64,000 nt of DNA from Methylomonas sp. EFPC3 (lineage in GTDB: Bacteria > Pseudomonadota > Gammaproteobacteria > Methylococcales > Methylomonadaceae): the NCBI RefSeq assembly GCF_029643245.1, contig NZ_CP116398.1, positions 2,728,001-2,792,000 on the forward strand. The letters run 5' to 3'. Positions 1-9,558 of the stretch are shown here, piece after piece. Positions within the stretch are counted from its first letter, which is position 1, and each line of letters begins with the position of its first letter. Under the pieces are notes generated by a model. The model did no database searches. It was not told the DNA's origin and was given only the letters and a program-made list of their open reading frames with translations. The position numbers were made by a program, and so were the translations under genes.

Positions 1-128
1 GGTTTCATGGGCGCACCGTTCAGGAAATAACATTACTAAATTTAGCTGAATTTCCGGTTTTGGGGGGTACGCAAATGCCGCTTTTTGCCGTGTGCGTCGT
101 GAAATATCCGCACGCCTGCGGGACAGGG

Positions 129-923
129 TCAATTCAGCAGATTAATCAACAACCGCTTGATCGACGCCGGTTCGAACGGCTTGTCGAGAATGGCAGACAC
201 ATCCGATTTTTCGATAGCGGCCAGCCGGCTTTGGTTCTGTTCGCTAGTTACCATCAGGACCGGCGTGGAGCCTCGCTCCGGATGGTTGCGGATATGTTCG
301 ACCAATTGCAAGCCGTCCATTTCCGGCATGTTGTAATCCGTGACAATCAGATCGAAATAGTGCTGGCTGAAAAGCTGCAAGCCTTGTTTGCCGTCGTGGG
401 CAACGGTCAATTGGTCAACGCCGATGTTGTTAAACACCTTAGTTAGATATTTCAAAGAAAAATCGCTGTCGTCGACCAGCAGCACCCGCAAGTCTTCGAT
501 ATCGATATGCTCCAGCCCGAGCTTTTCCGGATGCACGTATTCGAGCGTGGACTGCAAGGCCGTACGCAAGGCTTCGCGACCGAACGGTTTGGGCAGAATC
601 GCAATCGCACCGGCTTGGCGTATCGGCTCCAGGTATTTGATATTGGTCTCGCTGGAAATCAACAAAAAGGCCATTTCGTAGGAGGCACTGTCCTCGCGCA
701 AGGCGTGAACCAATTCCACACCGGTCATATCCGGCAAATACATCGCACTGACCACCAAATCGGGCCGGCTATGCTGCAAACCCTGAAACAACTCCCGGCC
801 GCTGGCAACGCAAATGATGTCGCTGATCCCGAAACTCTGTAAATATTGGATGATGATGAGCTGTTGGGTGTGGGACGGCTCCACCAGAAACACTTGGAGA
901 TTCGACAGCTCGGGATCGGTCAT
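129..923 (-). CDS. Double receiver-domain response regulator, first receiver degenerate
   Basis: A 264-residue cytoplasmic protein made of two CheY-like receiver domains (about 8-130 and 143-264) with no output domain. The second receiver is canonical: acidic pair DD at 151-152, phosphoacceptor Asp196 in TDYNMP, and a DKPF lysine. In the first, the acidic pair reads VEP and the phosphoacceptor position is Ala60 (SAMYLP), though the KPF lysine is kept, so it cannot be phosphorylated in the usual way. It starts 3 bases after the stop of the HDOD/GAF gene and is probably translated with it. Inferred role: a signalling adaptor working with that protein, fed by a kinase elsewhere. Confidence 0.9.
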   Translation of the reverse strand: MTDPELSNLQVFLVEPSHTQQLIIIQYLQSFGISDIICVASGRELFQGLQHSRPDLVVSAMYLPDMTGVELVHALREDSASYEMAFLLISSETNIKYLEPIRQAGAIAILPKPFGREALRTALQSTLEYVHPEKLGLEHIDIEDLRVLLVDDSDFSLKYLTKVFNNIGVDQLTVAHDGKQGLQLFSQHYFDLIVTDYNMPEMDGLQLVEHIRNHPERGSTPVLMVTSEQNQSRLAAIEKSDVSAILDKPFEPASIKRLLINLLN

Positions 924-926
924 GGA

Positions 927-2354
927 TTAATGGCCCTTCATACAGTAGAGAGTCAAGCCGATATGAGCTTGCTTGGCGAAATGGTTGGCGGCGATAAAAT
1001 CTTCGCGGGTTAAAGGTAGCCCATGAATGGAGTGGTCGCAATAGATCAGACCGACCATCTTGTTCTCGGCCCGTATCGGAAAGACAAAACATTCGTGACG
1101 GCCGATATGCTGCACGATTTGGGGGGTATAAAGGCCGGGATGCTGCTCCGGAAATTGCCAGGCGCCTTCGGTTTGGCGCAGGGCGTTGAAAAACAAATTG
1201 GTGGAATTTTCCGAATTCAGAATCCGCAGCTTCTGTTCCGGAACCGGTTTGCGCCAACCCAAGGAAAATTTTTCGTTCAGCGCCTGTTTATCCGGACTTA
1301 GCAGCATGAATAAGGTCCTATCCATTTCCACCCCGCGATGGATGCCTTCCAGCACCATCTCGAACAACTGGTTCAGGTTGATTTGGCCGCTGATATGGCT
1401 GCTGATATCCTGCAGGATCTGAAACTGCAATTGCTTCTTGTCGAACGGTTCTTCGACCGGCGCTTCGTCGGCCACCGCATCGACTTTGATAAAGCGCGAC
1501 GCATCGTCCGCACCGAATTGGCGGGCGATCAGCGCCGCCTCCTGGGTATTTTTCTCGATTCTGGCACGTATTTCCGGCAGCGGCAGCCGGGTGAGCTCGC
1601 TGAACTTAGTCAGACAAGCGGTCATTAGCGGCGAATCCGGGCCGGCCTGCAACGCTTGGCAGATATCGTGACCCAACTTGACCATCTGCACCCGTTTGTC
1701 CGCAGAATCGGGTTTGGCGATCGCTTCTTCGATCAATCCGCCCAGGCTCCAGGACTTGCTGAGCTTTTTGCCGAGATCGCGCAACGAAAAGCCGAGGATT
1801 TTTTTCTCGGCTTCCGCGCCGCTCAAACCGCATTTTTCGAGTTTCGCGTGCGCCTGCTTGGAATGCGGATCGCTGGAACACCAAAACGCGACGTGGCCGA
1901 GATTGTGCAACAGGGCCGCAACAAACACCTCCTCCGGCGAAATATCGCCCACGGCGACCGCAAGATTCTTGGCCTGGACCGCCGCATGCAGAGCCTTGGC
2001 GATCTCCCGGTTGGCCCGATTTTTATCGCTGGTCGACAAAATCGCTTCGAAAAACGAACATGCCAGCGTCAATTCGCGGATGATTTCGGCACCCAACACG
2101 ACAATAGCCCGCGAAACGGTGCTCATCTTCTGCTTGGACGGATTGTAGTACGGGCTGCTACCGACTTTCAGCACCTTGGCAGTCAGGTTGGGATCTTGCA
2201 GAATCACCGTCGCCAACTCCATTGCCCCTTTCTTGCGATCATCCAACGCCGCATAAATATTGTGCGCGGTGTTGGAGAAAATCGGCATTTCCTGGCCGCG
2301 CAACAGCTCCGTCCAGTCTTCCAGGTTTGCCGGCGCTTTTTGTGGTCCGCCCAT
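927..2354 (-). CDS. HDOD domain protein with C-terminal GAF domain
   Basis: A 475-residue soluble protein. The N-terminal part (about 15-215) has HDOD features: hydrophobic helices, the segment NLTAKVLKVGSSPYYN, and HNLGH near residue 150 where HD proteins hold metal ligands. After a linker, residues 310-470 resemble a GAF domain. HDOD proteins are signalling proteins related to HD-GYP but usually without phosphodiesterase activity. The gene lies 4 bases after valS and 3 bases before the double-receiver gene, forming a three-gene operon. The pairing with receivers suggests a role in regulated signalling; the ligand is unknown. Confidence 0.85.
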   Translation of the reverse strand: MGGPQKAPANLEDWTELLRGQEMPIFSNTAHNIYAALDDRKKGAMELATVILQDPNLTAKVLKVGSSPYYNPSKQKMSTVSRAIVVLGAEIIRELTLACSFFEAILSTSDKNRANREIAKALHAAVQAKNLAVAVGDISPEEVFVAALLHNLGHVAFWCSSDPHSKQAHAKLEKCGLSGAEAEKKILGFSLRDLGKKLSKSWSLGGLIEEAIAKPDSADKRVQMVKLGHDICQALQAGPDSPLMTACLTKFSELTRLPLPEIRARIEKNTQEAALIARQFGADDASRFIKVDAVADEAPVEEPFDKKQLQFQILQDISSHISGQINLNQLFEMVLEGIHRGVEMDRTLFMLLSPDKQALNEKFSLGWRKPVPEQKLRILNSENSTNLFFNALRQTEGAWQFPEQHPGLYTPQIVQHIGRHECFVFPIRAENKMVGLIYCDHSIHGLPLTREDFIAANHFAKQAHIGLTLYCMKGH

Positions 2355-2358
2355 CGGC

Positions 2359-5166
2359 TTACAAGGCTTTGATTTTGGCGTACTGTTCCTTCAGATTGGT
2401 CAACGAGGATTGCAAACCGGCCAGTTTCTCGCGCTCCTTGGCAATGACTTCAGGCGGCGCCTTGTCAACAAACGCGGCGTTGCCGAGTTTGCCTTCGATG
2501 CGCGGCAATTCTTTTTCGATGCGTTGAATTTCCTTGTCCAGCCTTGCCAGTTCGGCATCTTTGTCGATCAAGCCGGCCATCGGAATCAGAATTTTCATCT
2601 CACCGACCAGCGCAATCGCCGATTCCGGCGCGTTGTCTCCGGCGTTCAACCAAACGATGGTTTCCAGTCGGCCAAGCTTTAAAAGATAGCTTTCCAATTC
2701 TTTAAGATTGGCTTGGTCGGTCGCCGAGCCGTTTTGCAGCAACACGTTCAAGGGTTTGCCCGGCGCGATATTCATCTCGCCGCGGATGCGGCGGATGCCG
2801 AGGATAAAGTCCATCGCCCATTGCACTTGCGTTTCGGCGACCAAGTCGATAGCGCTTTCGTCGCTCTCAGGGTAAGGCTGCAACATGATGGTCGCCGCGG
2901 TGACGCCGGCCAATGGCCCGACCCGTTGCCAGATTTCCTCGGTGATGAACGGCATGATCGGATGCGCCAGCCGCAGCACGGTTTCCAGGACTCGCAACAA
3001 GGTTTGGCGGGTGCCGCGTTGCAGCAGTGCATCGTCGCTTTGCAGCGAGATTTTCGCCAGCTCCAGATACCAGTCGCAGTACTCGTTCCAGGTGAATTCG
3101 TAAATCGCCTGTGCCGCCAGGTCGAAGCGGTAGCTGTCGATGGCGCTGCGGGTGTCGGCGATGGTGCGGTTCAGTCGGGACAAAATCCACTGATCGGCCG
3201 GGCTGTAGCGGCACTCGGCGCAATCGACGCCGTTATCCTGGCCTTCGGTATTCATCAACACGTAGCGCGCCGCGTTCCACAATTTGTTGCAGAAGTTGCG
3301 GTAGCCCTCGGTACGCTGCAAGTCGAAGCGGATGTCGCGGCCGGTCGAAGCCAGCGAGGCGAAAGTAAAGCGCAGCGCATCGGTACCGTAGGACGGGATG
3401 CCGTCCGGGAACTGCTTGCGGGTGGCTTGTTCGATTTTCTTGGCCAGATGCGGCTGCATCATGCCGGAAACGCGTTTTTCCACCAGCGCATCCAGCTCGA
3501 TGCCGTCGATGATGTCGATCGGATCCAGCACGTTACCCTTGGACTTCGACATCTTCTGGCCTTCGGCGTCGCGCACCAGGCCGTGGATGTAGACTTCCTT
3601 GAACGGCACGTCGCCCATGAATTTCAAGCCCATCATGATCATCCGCGCTACCCAGAAGAAAATGATGTCGAAGCCGGTGACCAGCACGCTGGTCGGGTAA
3701 TGCGCGGCCAATTCCGGGGTTTTGTCCGGCCAGCCCAAGGTCGAGAACGGCCACAGCGCCGACGAGAACCAGGTATCCAATACGTCTTCGTCCTGGAATA
3801 AAACATAGTCGTCCGCCAAGCCGTGCTTGGCGCGGATTTCAGATTCGGAATGGCCGACGTAGGTATTGCCCTTGTCGTCGTACCAAGCCGGAATGCGGTG
3901 CCCCCACCAGATTTGCCGGGAGATACACCAGTCCTGGATGTTGCGCATCCATTCGAAATAGGTATTTTTCCAATTGTCCGGCACGAATTTGATCGCGCCG
4001 GTTTCCACCGCTTCGATCGCCGGCTTGGCTAGCGGGGCGATTTTGACGTACCACTGGTTGGTCAGGAAGGGTTCGATCACCGCGCCGGTGCGGTCGCCGC
4101 GCGGCACCATCAATTTGTGGTCGGCGATTTTTTCCAATAGGCCTTGGGCATCCAGATCGGCGACGATGCGTTTGCGGGCTTCGAAGCGGTCCAGGCCGAT
4201 ATAGGTTTCCGGGATAATTGCAAAACCATCATCATTCGGGCGTATCGCCGCATCGACGGTAAAGATGTTGATCAAGCCTCCGTGCGGTTGGTCGGCGATC
4301 ACGTTCATTTGCTTGTGGCGCGACCAGACTTCGTAGTCGTTGAAGTCGTGAGCCGGGGTGATCTTGACGCAGCCGGTGCCGAATTCCGGATCGACGTAGT
4401 CGTCGGCGATGATCGGAATCAAGCGGCCGGTCAACGGCAGTTCGACCAGCTCGCCAATCAGGTGTTTGTAGCGTTCGTCGTCGGGATGCACCGCCACCGC
4501 CGCGTCGCCGAGCATCGTTTCCGGTCGGGTGGTCGCCACGATCAAGTGGCCGGTGCCATTGGACAGCGGATAGCGCATGTGCCACATCGAGCCGGCTTCT
4601 TCTTCCGACAACACTTCCAGATCGGACACCGCGGTGTGCAACACCGGGTCCCAGTTCACCAAACGTTTGCCGCGGTAAATCAGGCCCTCTTCGTACAATT
4701 TGATGAATACTTCCTGCACCGCAGCGGACATGCCGTCGTCCATCGTGAAGCGTTCCTTGTCCCAATCCAGCGACGAACCCATACGGCGCAACTGGCGGGT
4801 GATGGTGCCGCCGGATTGTTCTTTCCACTCCCAGACTTTTTCGATGAAGGCGTCGCGGCCGTAATCGTGGCGGGTTTTGCCGTCGGCATTGATGATGCGT
4901 TCGACCACCATCTGGGTGGCGATGCCGGCGTGGTCGGTTCCCGGTTGCCACAAGGCGTTATGGCCCTTCATCCGGTGATAGCGGGTCAGCGCATCCATGA
5001 TGGTGTCCTGAAACGCATGTCCCATATGCAAGCTGCCGGTTACGTTGGGCGGCGGGATCATGATGCAATACGATGCACCGTCGCGGTTGGCGGCGAAATA
5101 GCCGTTTTCTTCCCAGATTTTGTACCAGCTTTGTTCGATTGCGTGCGGGGAATAGGTTTTGTCCAT
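2359..5166 (-). CDS. valS: Valine--tRNA ligase
   Basis: Class I aminoacyl-tRNA synthetase that charges tRNA-Val with valine in the cytoplasm. At 935 residues it has normal length. The HIGH-type motif is HMGH at residues 47-50 within [13 protein letters not shown], and the KMSKS loop ([10 protein letters not shown]) is at about residue 550. An editing domain lies between them and a C-terminal coiled-coil arm at about 870-935. The ATG start gives the expected N-terminus. It is the first gene of a minus-strand operon with the HDOD and double-receiver genes, an unusual partnership for a housekeeping gene but clear from the 4-base spacing. Confidence 0.98.
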   Translation of the reverse strand: MDKTYSPHAIEQSWYKIWEENGYFAANRDGASYCIMIPPPNVTGSLHMGHAFQDTIMDALTRYHRMKGHNALWQPGTDHAGIATQMVVERIINADGKTRHDYGRDAFIEKVWEWKEQSGGTITRQLRRMGSSLDWDKERFTMDDGMSAAVQEVFIKLYEEGLIYRGKRLVNWDPVLHTAVSDLEVLSEEEAGSMWHMRYPLSNGTGHLIVATTRPETMLGDAAVAVHPDDERYKHLIGELVELPLTGRLIPIIADDYVDPEFGTGCVKITPAHDFNDYEVWSRHKQMNVIADQPHGGLINIFTVDAAIRPNDDGFAIIPETYIGLDRFEARKRIVADLDAQGLLEKIADHKLMVPRGDRTGAVIEPFLTNQWYVKIAPLAKPAIEAVETGAIKFVPDNWKNTYFEWMRNIQDWCISRQIWWGHRIPAWYDDKGNTYVGHSESEIRAKHGLADDYVLFQDEDVLDTWFSSALWPFSTLGWPDKTPELAAHYPTSVLVTGFDIIFFWVARMIMMGLKFMGDVPFKEVYIHGLVRDAEGQKMSKSKGNVLDPIDIIDGIELDALVEKRVSGMMQPHLAKKIEQATRKQFPDGIPSYGTDALRFTFASLASTGRDIRFDLQRTEGYRNFCNKLWNAARYVLMNTEGQDNGVDCAECRYSPADQWILSRLNRTIADTRSAIDSYRFDLAAQAIYEFTWNEYCDWYLELAKISLQSDDALLQRGTRQTLLRVLETVLRLAHPIMPFITEEIWQRVGPLAGVTAATIMLQPYPESDESAIDLVAETQVQWAMDFILGIRRIRGEMNIAPGKPLNVLLQNGSATDQANLKELESYLLKLGRLETIVWLNAGDNAPESAIALVGEMKILIPMAGLIDKDAELARLDKEIQRIEKELPRIEGKLGNAAFVDKAPPEVIAKEREKLAGLQSSLTNLKEQYAKIKAL

Positions 5167-5349
5167 GTTTTGTGTTGGAAAGGCTTGCGTTTATACGAGC
5201 GGATATTTTACCTGTAAAACGTTACCCGGCTAGATTTTCGGTGGATTTGCAAGTATTTAGCGAAAGCAAAGGCCGCGGCGAAGCGATGAGTGAACAATCG
5301 GCCACACGGGAAATTTAGAGCTTTAGCAAATAATCGGAGGCTGGGGAAG

Positions 5350-5371
5350 CGGCCGCGGCTGAACGCGGCCG
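5350..5371 (-). terminator. GC-rich hairpin after the host-attachment gene
   Basis: A perfect inverted repeat CGGCCGCG / CGCGGCCG with a 6-base loop lies 28 bases past the restored stop of the minus-strand gene at 5399-5826. No clear U-tract follows on the minus strand, so intrinsic termination is uncertain; it may simply stabilise the 3' end. Confidence 0.3.
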
Positions 5372-5398
5372 TGCGCTGAATGAAGGATCGGCGACACT

Positions 5399-5826
5399 TT
5401 ACAAGATATGCTCGCGGATAGCCGCTTCATCGGCGGCAACCAGATTTTTATCCAGCGAATGATCCACCAAACTTCGCAAATAGCCGTTGAGTACGTGGCG
5501 AAGCGCACCTAAAATTCAGGCGGCGCGACCAGAACCAACTTGTCGAACTCGCGCCCGACCCGCCCTTGTTCCAACCTGTCGGCGATTTGCCTGGCGAAAA
5601 CCTCGGCTTCGTGGTGTTTCAAATCGGTAGGAGCCTCGAAGGTATGGTCGCCTTCGCCATGTCCGCCGGCAATGCCGCCCTGACGGTCGCTGACCTCGTT
5701 CTGGCCGCGCATCCGGCCTTCGGCATGGGTCAAACCGTCCAATTCGAGCATCGGCTCGATGCGACTGGTTAAGTTGAAAAAACGCGCTCTGCTGCTGTCC
5801 GTAACAATGACTCGGGTGACTGGCAT
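5399..5826 (-). pseudogene. Host-attachment (PF10116-type) protein, frameshifted
   Basis: The first 105 residues match the family annotated as protein required for attachment to host cells: start MPVTRVIVTDSSRARFF, a basic/acidic middle, and KLVLVAPPEF near the C-terminus. The frame then hits TAG. Adding one T to the TTTT run (A-run at 5511-5514 on the plus strand) restores LGALRHVLNGYLRSLVDHSL, exactly the expected continuation, and extends the protein to 142 residues with a stop at 5399. The gene is therefore broken by one missing base in a homopolymer, either a real mutation or a sequence error. The RBS (GGAGG) lies just upstream of the ATG at 5826. The family is related to eRF1-like/RNase folds; its biochemical role is poorly known. 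Confidence 0.8.
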
Positions 5827-6325
5827 AACAACCTCCTCGATAGTACGTTACGTTGCCGGGAGTCTTAGCCGGGTGGATTCTTCGGCTTTACCACGGATCG
5901 TATGCCTCCGCCGCCGCGCTGTCTAAATCGGGATTGCCGGCGAATTTGATCCCAGTCAATAAATATGCGATTGCGCTTCCGCTTCGGCCGGCGTTGCAAG
6001 TAGGCTGGAAGCAGATCGGCTCGCGACGGCGTGGAACCGGTCGCACCGACCCTAGTCCCGGCAACTGCGAAGCGACTATCGCCAAGGAATGCGGCCGGTT
6101 TAGAGCTGAGCGGGTTCGGCGAAAACCGAATTTCAGCCTTACAATTCGGCACGCCGCATCGAACCAAGCGCGCCGAACAGGGTCACCCTAATGCATGGAG
6201 CAATTTTTTCTCGCCCTCTGCCAACCCGGCGAATACGGCCGACAAGCGGCGGATGGCGGTGTAACCGTCCCAAAGGTTGCTGCCGGCAACATTAAAATAA
6301 CTAAAACGCACACAGGGGAACCACC
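5827..6325. other. Intergenic stretch, no gene recognised
   Basis: About 500 bases between the host-attachment gene and the small membrane protein. Short open frames on both strands have no recognisable features, no good RBS and amino-acid compositions typical of shadow frames. The right end holds the RBS (AGGGGAACC) for the gene at 6326. Confidence 0.5.
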
Positions 6326-6679
6326 ATGAAACTATTGCTGTTCACATTTACCACCGGTCTCGCTCTGCTCTACCTCATGAACATGGCGATGCTGAAGTCG
6401 GCAATTCCTAGTGTGGAGTGGAGCATCCACGCCGGCACTCGATTTTTGGTGGGTTTTTTCGTACTCGGCGTCGTTTGTTTTTACTTCAAACAATTGACAT
6501 TCAAACACGCTGTCCAGTTGACTCTGGCCGCGGTCGTTCTCGACTATCTGTACGATTATTACGTCGAAGCCTATCGGCTCAACTTCGAGATCATTTTGCA
6601 CGGTATTTACATGCTGGTCTGGGGCGCGCTGATGGGGTATTTGACCTGGCGCTACAAAAACCAGTCGCCTTCGAAATGA
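6326..6679 (+). CDS. Small integral membrane protein, unknown function
   Basis: 117 residues with four hydrophobic segments (about 3-20, 35-55, 62-82 and 88-108), predicting an inner-membrane four-helix protein. It contains a short aromatic run (LDYLYDYYVEAYRLNFE) between helices 3 and 4. A good RBS, AGGGGAACCACC, precedes the ATG. The MOSC gene follows 54 bases downstream on the same strand. I do not recognise the family. The codon pattern matches its neighbours, so I consider it a real gene. Confidence 0.75.
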   Translation: MKLLLFTFTTGLALLYLMNMAMLKSAIPSVEWSIHAGTRFLVGFFVLGVVCFYFKQLTFKHAVQLTLAAVVLDYLYDYYVEAYRLNFEIILHGIYMLVWGALMGYLTWRYKNQSPSK

Positions 6680-6733
6680 AAGACTTTCTTGCCCGAAGCA
6701 ATCGCTATTTTGCGGCATTCGGTTAACCGAACC

Positions 6734-7285
6734 ATGGATCTGCGGCAAATCTGCCAACGCTTTGCCACGCCTGGCCGGATCGAAGCCATCATCCTGCGTC
6801 CGGCGCGCGGCGAACCGGCGGTTTCGGTCAGAGAGGCCGTCGCCGAACCCGGCCGCGGCTTGCTCGGCGACCGCCGCTCGGCCGCCAAAAAATCCGGACG
6901 ACAATCGTCGAAACGCGAGATCACGCTATTTCAAGTCGAACACCTGCCGCTAGTCGCCGGCTGGTGCGGACTCGACTACCTGGACCCGCTCCGGCTACGG
7001 CGTAATCTGCTAATCTCCGGCTTGAATCTGGTCGGCATGCGTTCGCCGTTTCCGGATACGCAACTGGAATGGATCATCGGCGGCGAAGTCAGGATTCGAA
7101 TCACCGGACCTTGCGACCCGTGCTCGAAAATGGCGGCGGAGTTGGGCGCAGGCAGTTACAACGCCTTGCGCGGCCACGGCGGCATGACTGCGACAATCTT
7201 AGCCGGCGGCGTGATCCGAATCGGCGACCGCGTCAGTTTGCACGCAGTCAGAACGCTGCCCGGAAAAACCGCCCGCCCGGATTGA
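6734..7285 (+). CDS. MOSC domain protein
   Basis: About 183 residues from the preferred ATG at 6734 (an in-frame TTG at 6689 is possible but has no better support). The arrangement EAIILRPARGEP...GLLGDRR...ITLFQVEHLP...RRNLLISG...GPCDPC is typical of MOSC proteins, the C-terminal domain of molybdenum-cofactor sulfurases. A conserved Cys is present in the GPCDPC segment. Related proteins (YiiM/YuaD types) take part in Moco-dependent reductase or sulfur-carrier chemistry; the exact substrate is unknown. Its stop codon directly abuts the stop of the convergent membrane-protein gene at 7286. Confidence 0.85.
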   Translation: MDLRQICQRFATPGRIEAIILRPARGEPAVSVREAVAEPGRGLLGDRRSAAKKSGRQSSKREITLFQVEHLPLVAGWCGLDYLDPLRLRRNLLISGLNLVGMRSPFPDTQLEWIIGGEVRIRITGPCDPCSKMAAELGAGSYNALRGHGGMTATILAGGVIRIGDRVSLHAVRTLPGKTARPD

Positions 7286-8047
7286 TCAAGCCCGTTGCCG
7301 TTGCAGCACCAGCGCCGTTTTACTTAATACTTGCAACAGCGGGCCGGCGCCGGCAATCGCCACCGCGTCGACCAGACAATACCAAGCGGCCACGCCGCTG
7401 GGCGGATTGCCTTGCGGCAGATGCGAGGCGGGATCGATCTCGGCCCAAGCCCAAGTCCCGGCGCTGGTGCCGACGATTTCCAACCACGAGGTAATGAAAA
7501 ACGCCCCCAGATAAACCATCGGCGAACGGCCTTTGAACAGGTAGCCCAAGAACACGATAAACAGTACCGCACCGATCACATCGAGCCGAGTGTAACCGCT
7601 CAAGCCCCAGGCCGCCCAACTGCCGCAAGCCGCGACGACGAAAACAGCGATAGGCCGCGCGTAGCGCTGGAACAGACCGGAGCGACCCAAGGCGACGGCA
7701 GTCAAATAGACTAAACCGTGGCCGGCCGGCACATAAGCCGGTACGTTGCCGAAACGGTAGATGTAACCCTTCATGTAGACCGACGCAAAATATTCGCCGA
7801 TTAGCGCAAACGTCACTGCAACCGCCACTTGAGTGCGAACGTACTTGCACTCGCCGCGTAGCCAGGCGAATAAAAACAGCCAGCCGAACACAGCCAACAC
7901 GTATTGCATGAATTGCGGCGCGAAGCCATCCATGGTCAAACAAATCGTCGTAGTCACAAAAGTGAATCCGGCGATTTGGTAATCGCGGCGGCGGTGTTCG
8001 GCTGAGCTATCGACTGGCGGAAAATGGGGTAGCGAAAAAAAACTCAT
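7286..8047 (-). CDS. Polytopic membrane protein, unknown function
   Basis: 253 residues with about seven hydrophobic segments and short loops, predicting an inner-membrane protein. A central segment (PAYVPAGHGLVYLTAVAL) and SWLEIVGTSAGTWAWAEIDP near residue 200 look conserved, as in uncharacterised families with carotenoid-enzyme-like topology. I cannot assign a function. The ATG is 6 bases after the stop of the YqaA-type gene, so the two are probably cotranscribed. The gene ends flush against the convergent MOSC gene. Confidence 0.75.
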   Translation of the reverse strand: MSFFSLPHFPPVDSSAEHRRRDYQIAGFTFVTTTICLTMDGFAPQFMQYVLAVFGWLFLFAWLRGECKYVRTQVAVAVTFALIGEYFASVYMKGYIYRFGNVPAYVPAGHGLVYLTAVALGRSGLFQRYARPIAVFVVAACGSWAAWGLSGYTRLDVIGAVLFIVFLGYLFKGRSPMVYLGAFFITSWLEIVGTSAGTWAWAEIDPASHLPQGNPPSGVAAWYCLVDAVAIAGAGPLLQVLSKTALVLQRQRA

Positions 8048-8053
8048 AGCGGA

Positions 8054-8479
8054 TCAAATAAAGGCGTAAGCCACGGCGAGGTAACGTAACACTTTACCGA
8101 AAAAGATCGCCAGCAGCGAAGAAAACCAGGACAAACGCAACCATCCCGCCGCGAAACACAAGCCGTCGCCGACCAGCGGCAACCAGGAGAACAACAAAGC
8201 CCAACTGCCCCAGCGGCGCACGGCGCGCAACGAACGCTGCCGCTCGCTAGACAACACAGTCTCGGCCGGATATTTGCCGGCCGCCCACAATCCAAGCCAC
8301 CAGGTGGTCAGTGCCCCCAGGGTATTGCCGACTGTGGCGACGGCCACCAGCGAGATTACCGGAATGTGCTGCTGGCTGACCAAGTAAGCCAACACCGCTT
8401 CGGAACCGCCAGGCGCGACCGTCGACGAAATAAACGCGCTGGCGAACAAGCCCAACAGGCCCCAGGATTCGAATTGCAT
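8054..8479 (-). CDS. YqaA-type small membrane protein (SNARE-associated/DedA superfamily)
   Basis: 141 residues, the size of E. coli YqaA. It begins with the characteristic LFASAFISSTVAPGGSEAVL, followed by VGNTLGALTTWWLG and RRWGSWALLFSWLPLVGDGL. These glycine- and proline-rich re-entrant segments are typical of the VTT/DedA superfamily of inner-membrane proteins linked to lipid scrambling and membrane homeostasis. Function in this branch is not established. It is the first gene of a pair with the membrane protein ending at 7286, downstream of a strong terminator. Confidence 0.85.
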   Translation of the reverse strand: MQFESWGLLGLFASAFISSTVAPGGSEAVLAYLVSQQHIPVISLVAVATVGNTLGALTTWWLGLWAAGKYPAETVLSSERQRSLRAVRRWGSWALLFSWLPLVGDGLCFAAGWLRLSWFSSLLAIFFGKVLRYLAVAYAFI

Positions 8480-8494
8480 TTCCGTGTCCCATAA

Positions 8495-8530
8495 AAAAGC
8501 CCCTGAAACCGAAAAGCTTCAGGGGCTTTT
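8495..8530 (-). terminator. Intrinsic terminator after the cupredoxin gene
   Basis: A perfect 13-base inverted repeat (AAAAGCCCCTGAA / TTCAGGGGCTTTT) with a 10-base loop. The A-run at 8493-8498 becomes a U-tract on the minus strand, directly after the gene ending at 8542. The symmetric T-run could also stop plus-strand transcription. Confidence 0.9.
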
Positions 8531-8541
8531 GCTCATGTGGC

Positions 8542-9441
8542 TTATTTGTCCGGCAGAGCGATAGCGTTTTTACCGGAAACCATTTTCACCAGTTTACTGA
8601 TCAGTTGCACAACCAAGCCAACCAGATGCGCCGATTGCTCCAGAATCGTCGCGACGATTTCCCCGGCACTCATGCCGGCAAAGCGCTTTGCCAACCAAGG
8701 TGCGGCAATCAAGCCGATGGCCAGGCCGATCACGGTAACGCCGGAAACGATTGAATCGTCAGACTGAACCGGAGCCGAAACGGCTTTGGCCGCCGCCGGT
8801 TGCGCCGCAACCGGCGCTGAAGTGACCGGAGCGTCGACCTTTGGATCGTAAGGCTTACCGCTGTAATCGTCTGGAAAAATGCTTGCGGTGACACCCGGAA
8901 TGCTCGGCAAATCTTCACCGCCTTTACCGACCTTTAACTGGCCTTTCATGCCTTTTTCCATGTGCTGAGCGATATCGCAGTGAACCAAATAGGTTTTATC
9001 GCCCGGCGGCAAGATCAGGGTGCCGGACACTTTACCCGGTCCGCTGACTTCCAGATGGAACATGCCTTTTGGGTATAAATACTTGGGCAGGCCATGCATC
9101 ATCCATTGGTGGCGTATTTCGTCTTCGTTGATGAAATGCACGGTCAGCTTGGTGCAAGGCTCGAACTGGTATTCCTGCTGGTCGAACGCGAACATGGTGC
9201 CGGGAAATTTTTCCGAATACTTGTGTCCGGCCCGCACGGTGATTTCCTTGGTGGCGGCGATTTTTTCACATCCGCCCGGCAGGGTGTCGGTGTTTTGGCC
9301 CATCACCATCGCACCGTCCATATCCATCAAATGTCCGTCGCCGTGGTTCATCATCTGATTATGATCCTGAACCTCCTTTGCAGACACAGTCGAGACCGAC
9401 AGAGCGCAGACTAAAGAAGCTAGTGAAAGAAATTTGACCAT
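8542..9441 (-). CDS. Exported membrane-anchored cupredoxin-like protein
   Basis: About 299 residues from the ATG at 9441, chosen because it gives a clean signal peptide (MVKFLSLASLVCALSVSTVSA). A Met/His-rich segment (HNQMMNHGDGHLMDMDGAM) follows, then a cupredoxin domain with plausible type 1 copper ligands: His in EIRHQWMMHG, and Cys, His and Met in HCDIAQHMEKGM. An Ala/Pro-rich linker leads to a hydrophobic segment and a C-terminal amphipathic helix, suggesting a membrane-tethered periplasmic protein. It lies 117 bases after an exported protein gene that looks functionally linked. Likely role (inferred): electron carrier or copper handling. Confidence 0.8.
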   Translation of the reverse strand: MVKFLSLASLVCALSVSTVSAKEVQDHNQMMNHGDGHLMDMDGAMVMGQNTDTLPGGCEKIAATKEITVRAGHKYSEKFPGTMFAFDQQEYQFEPCTKLTVHFINEDEIRHQWMMHGLPKYLYPKGMFHLEVSGPGKVSGTLILPPGDKTYLVHCDIAQHMEKGMKGQLKVGKGGEDLPSIPGVTASIFPDDYSGKPYDPKVDAPVTSAPVAAQPAAAKAVSAPVQSDDSIVSGVTVIGLAIGLIAAPWLAKRFAGMSAGEIVATILEQSAHLVGLVVQLISKLVKMVSGKNAIALPDK

Positions 9442-9558
9442 GGCGCGAGTACCTGTGAGGCGTTGGTGAATCATGAATCTACCGCAAACCGCGGGTTTTA
9501 CTAGTGGACTACTGCATCCGCCCTCTACCGGCTTGGCCGACAAAGGGCGGGTCAATAT

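Noticed and set aside
2713-3801. Long plus-strand open frame opposite valS
   Set aside because: It is antisense to a certain valS gene, has arginine-rich shadow-frame composition, no RBS and no domain.
4144-5217. Second long plus-strand frame opposite valS
   Set aside because: Same reasons: it mirrors valS codon periodicity and has no independent evidence.
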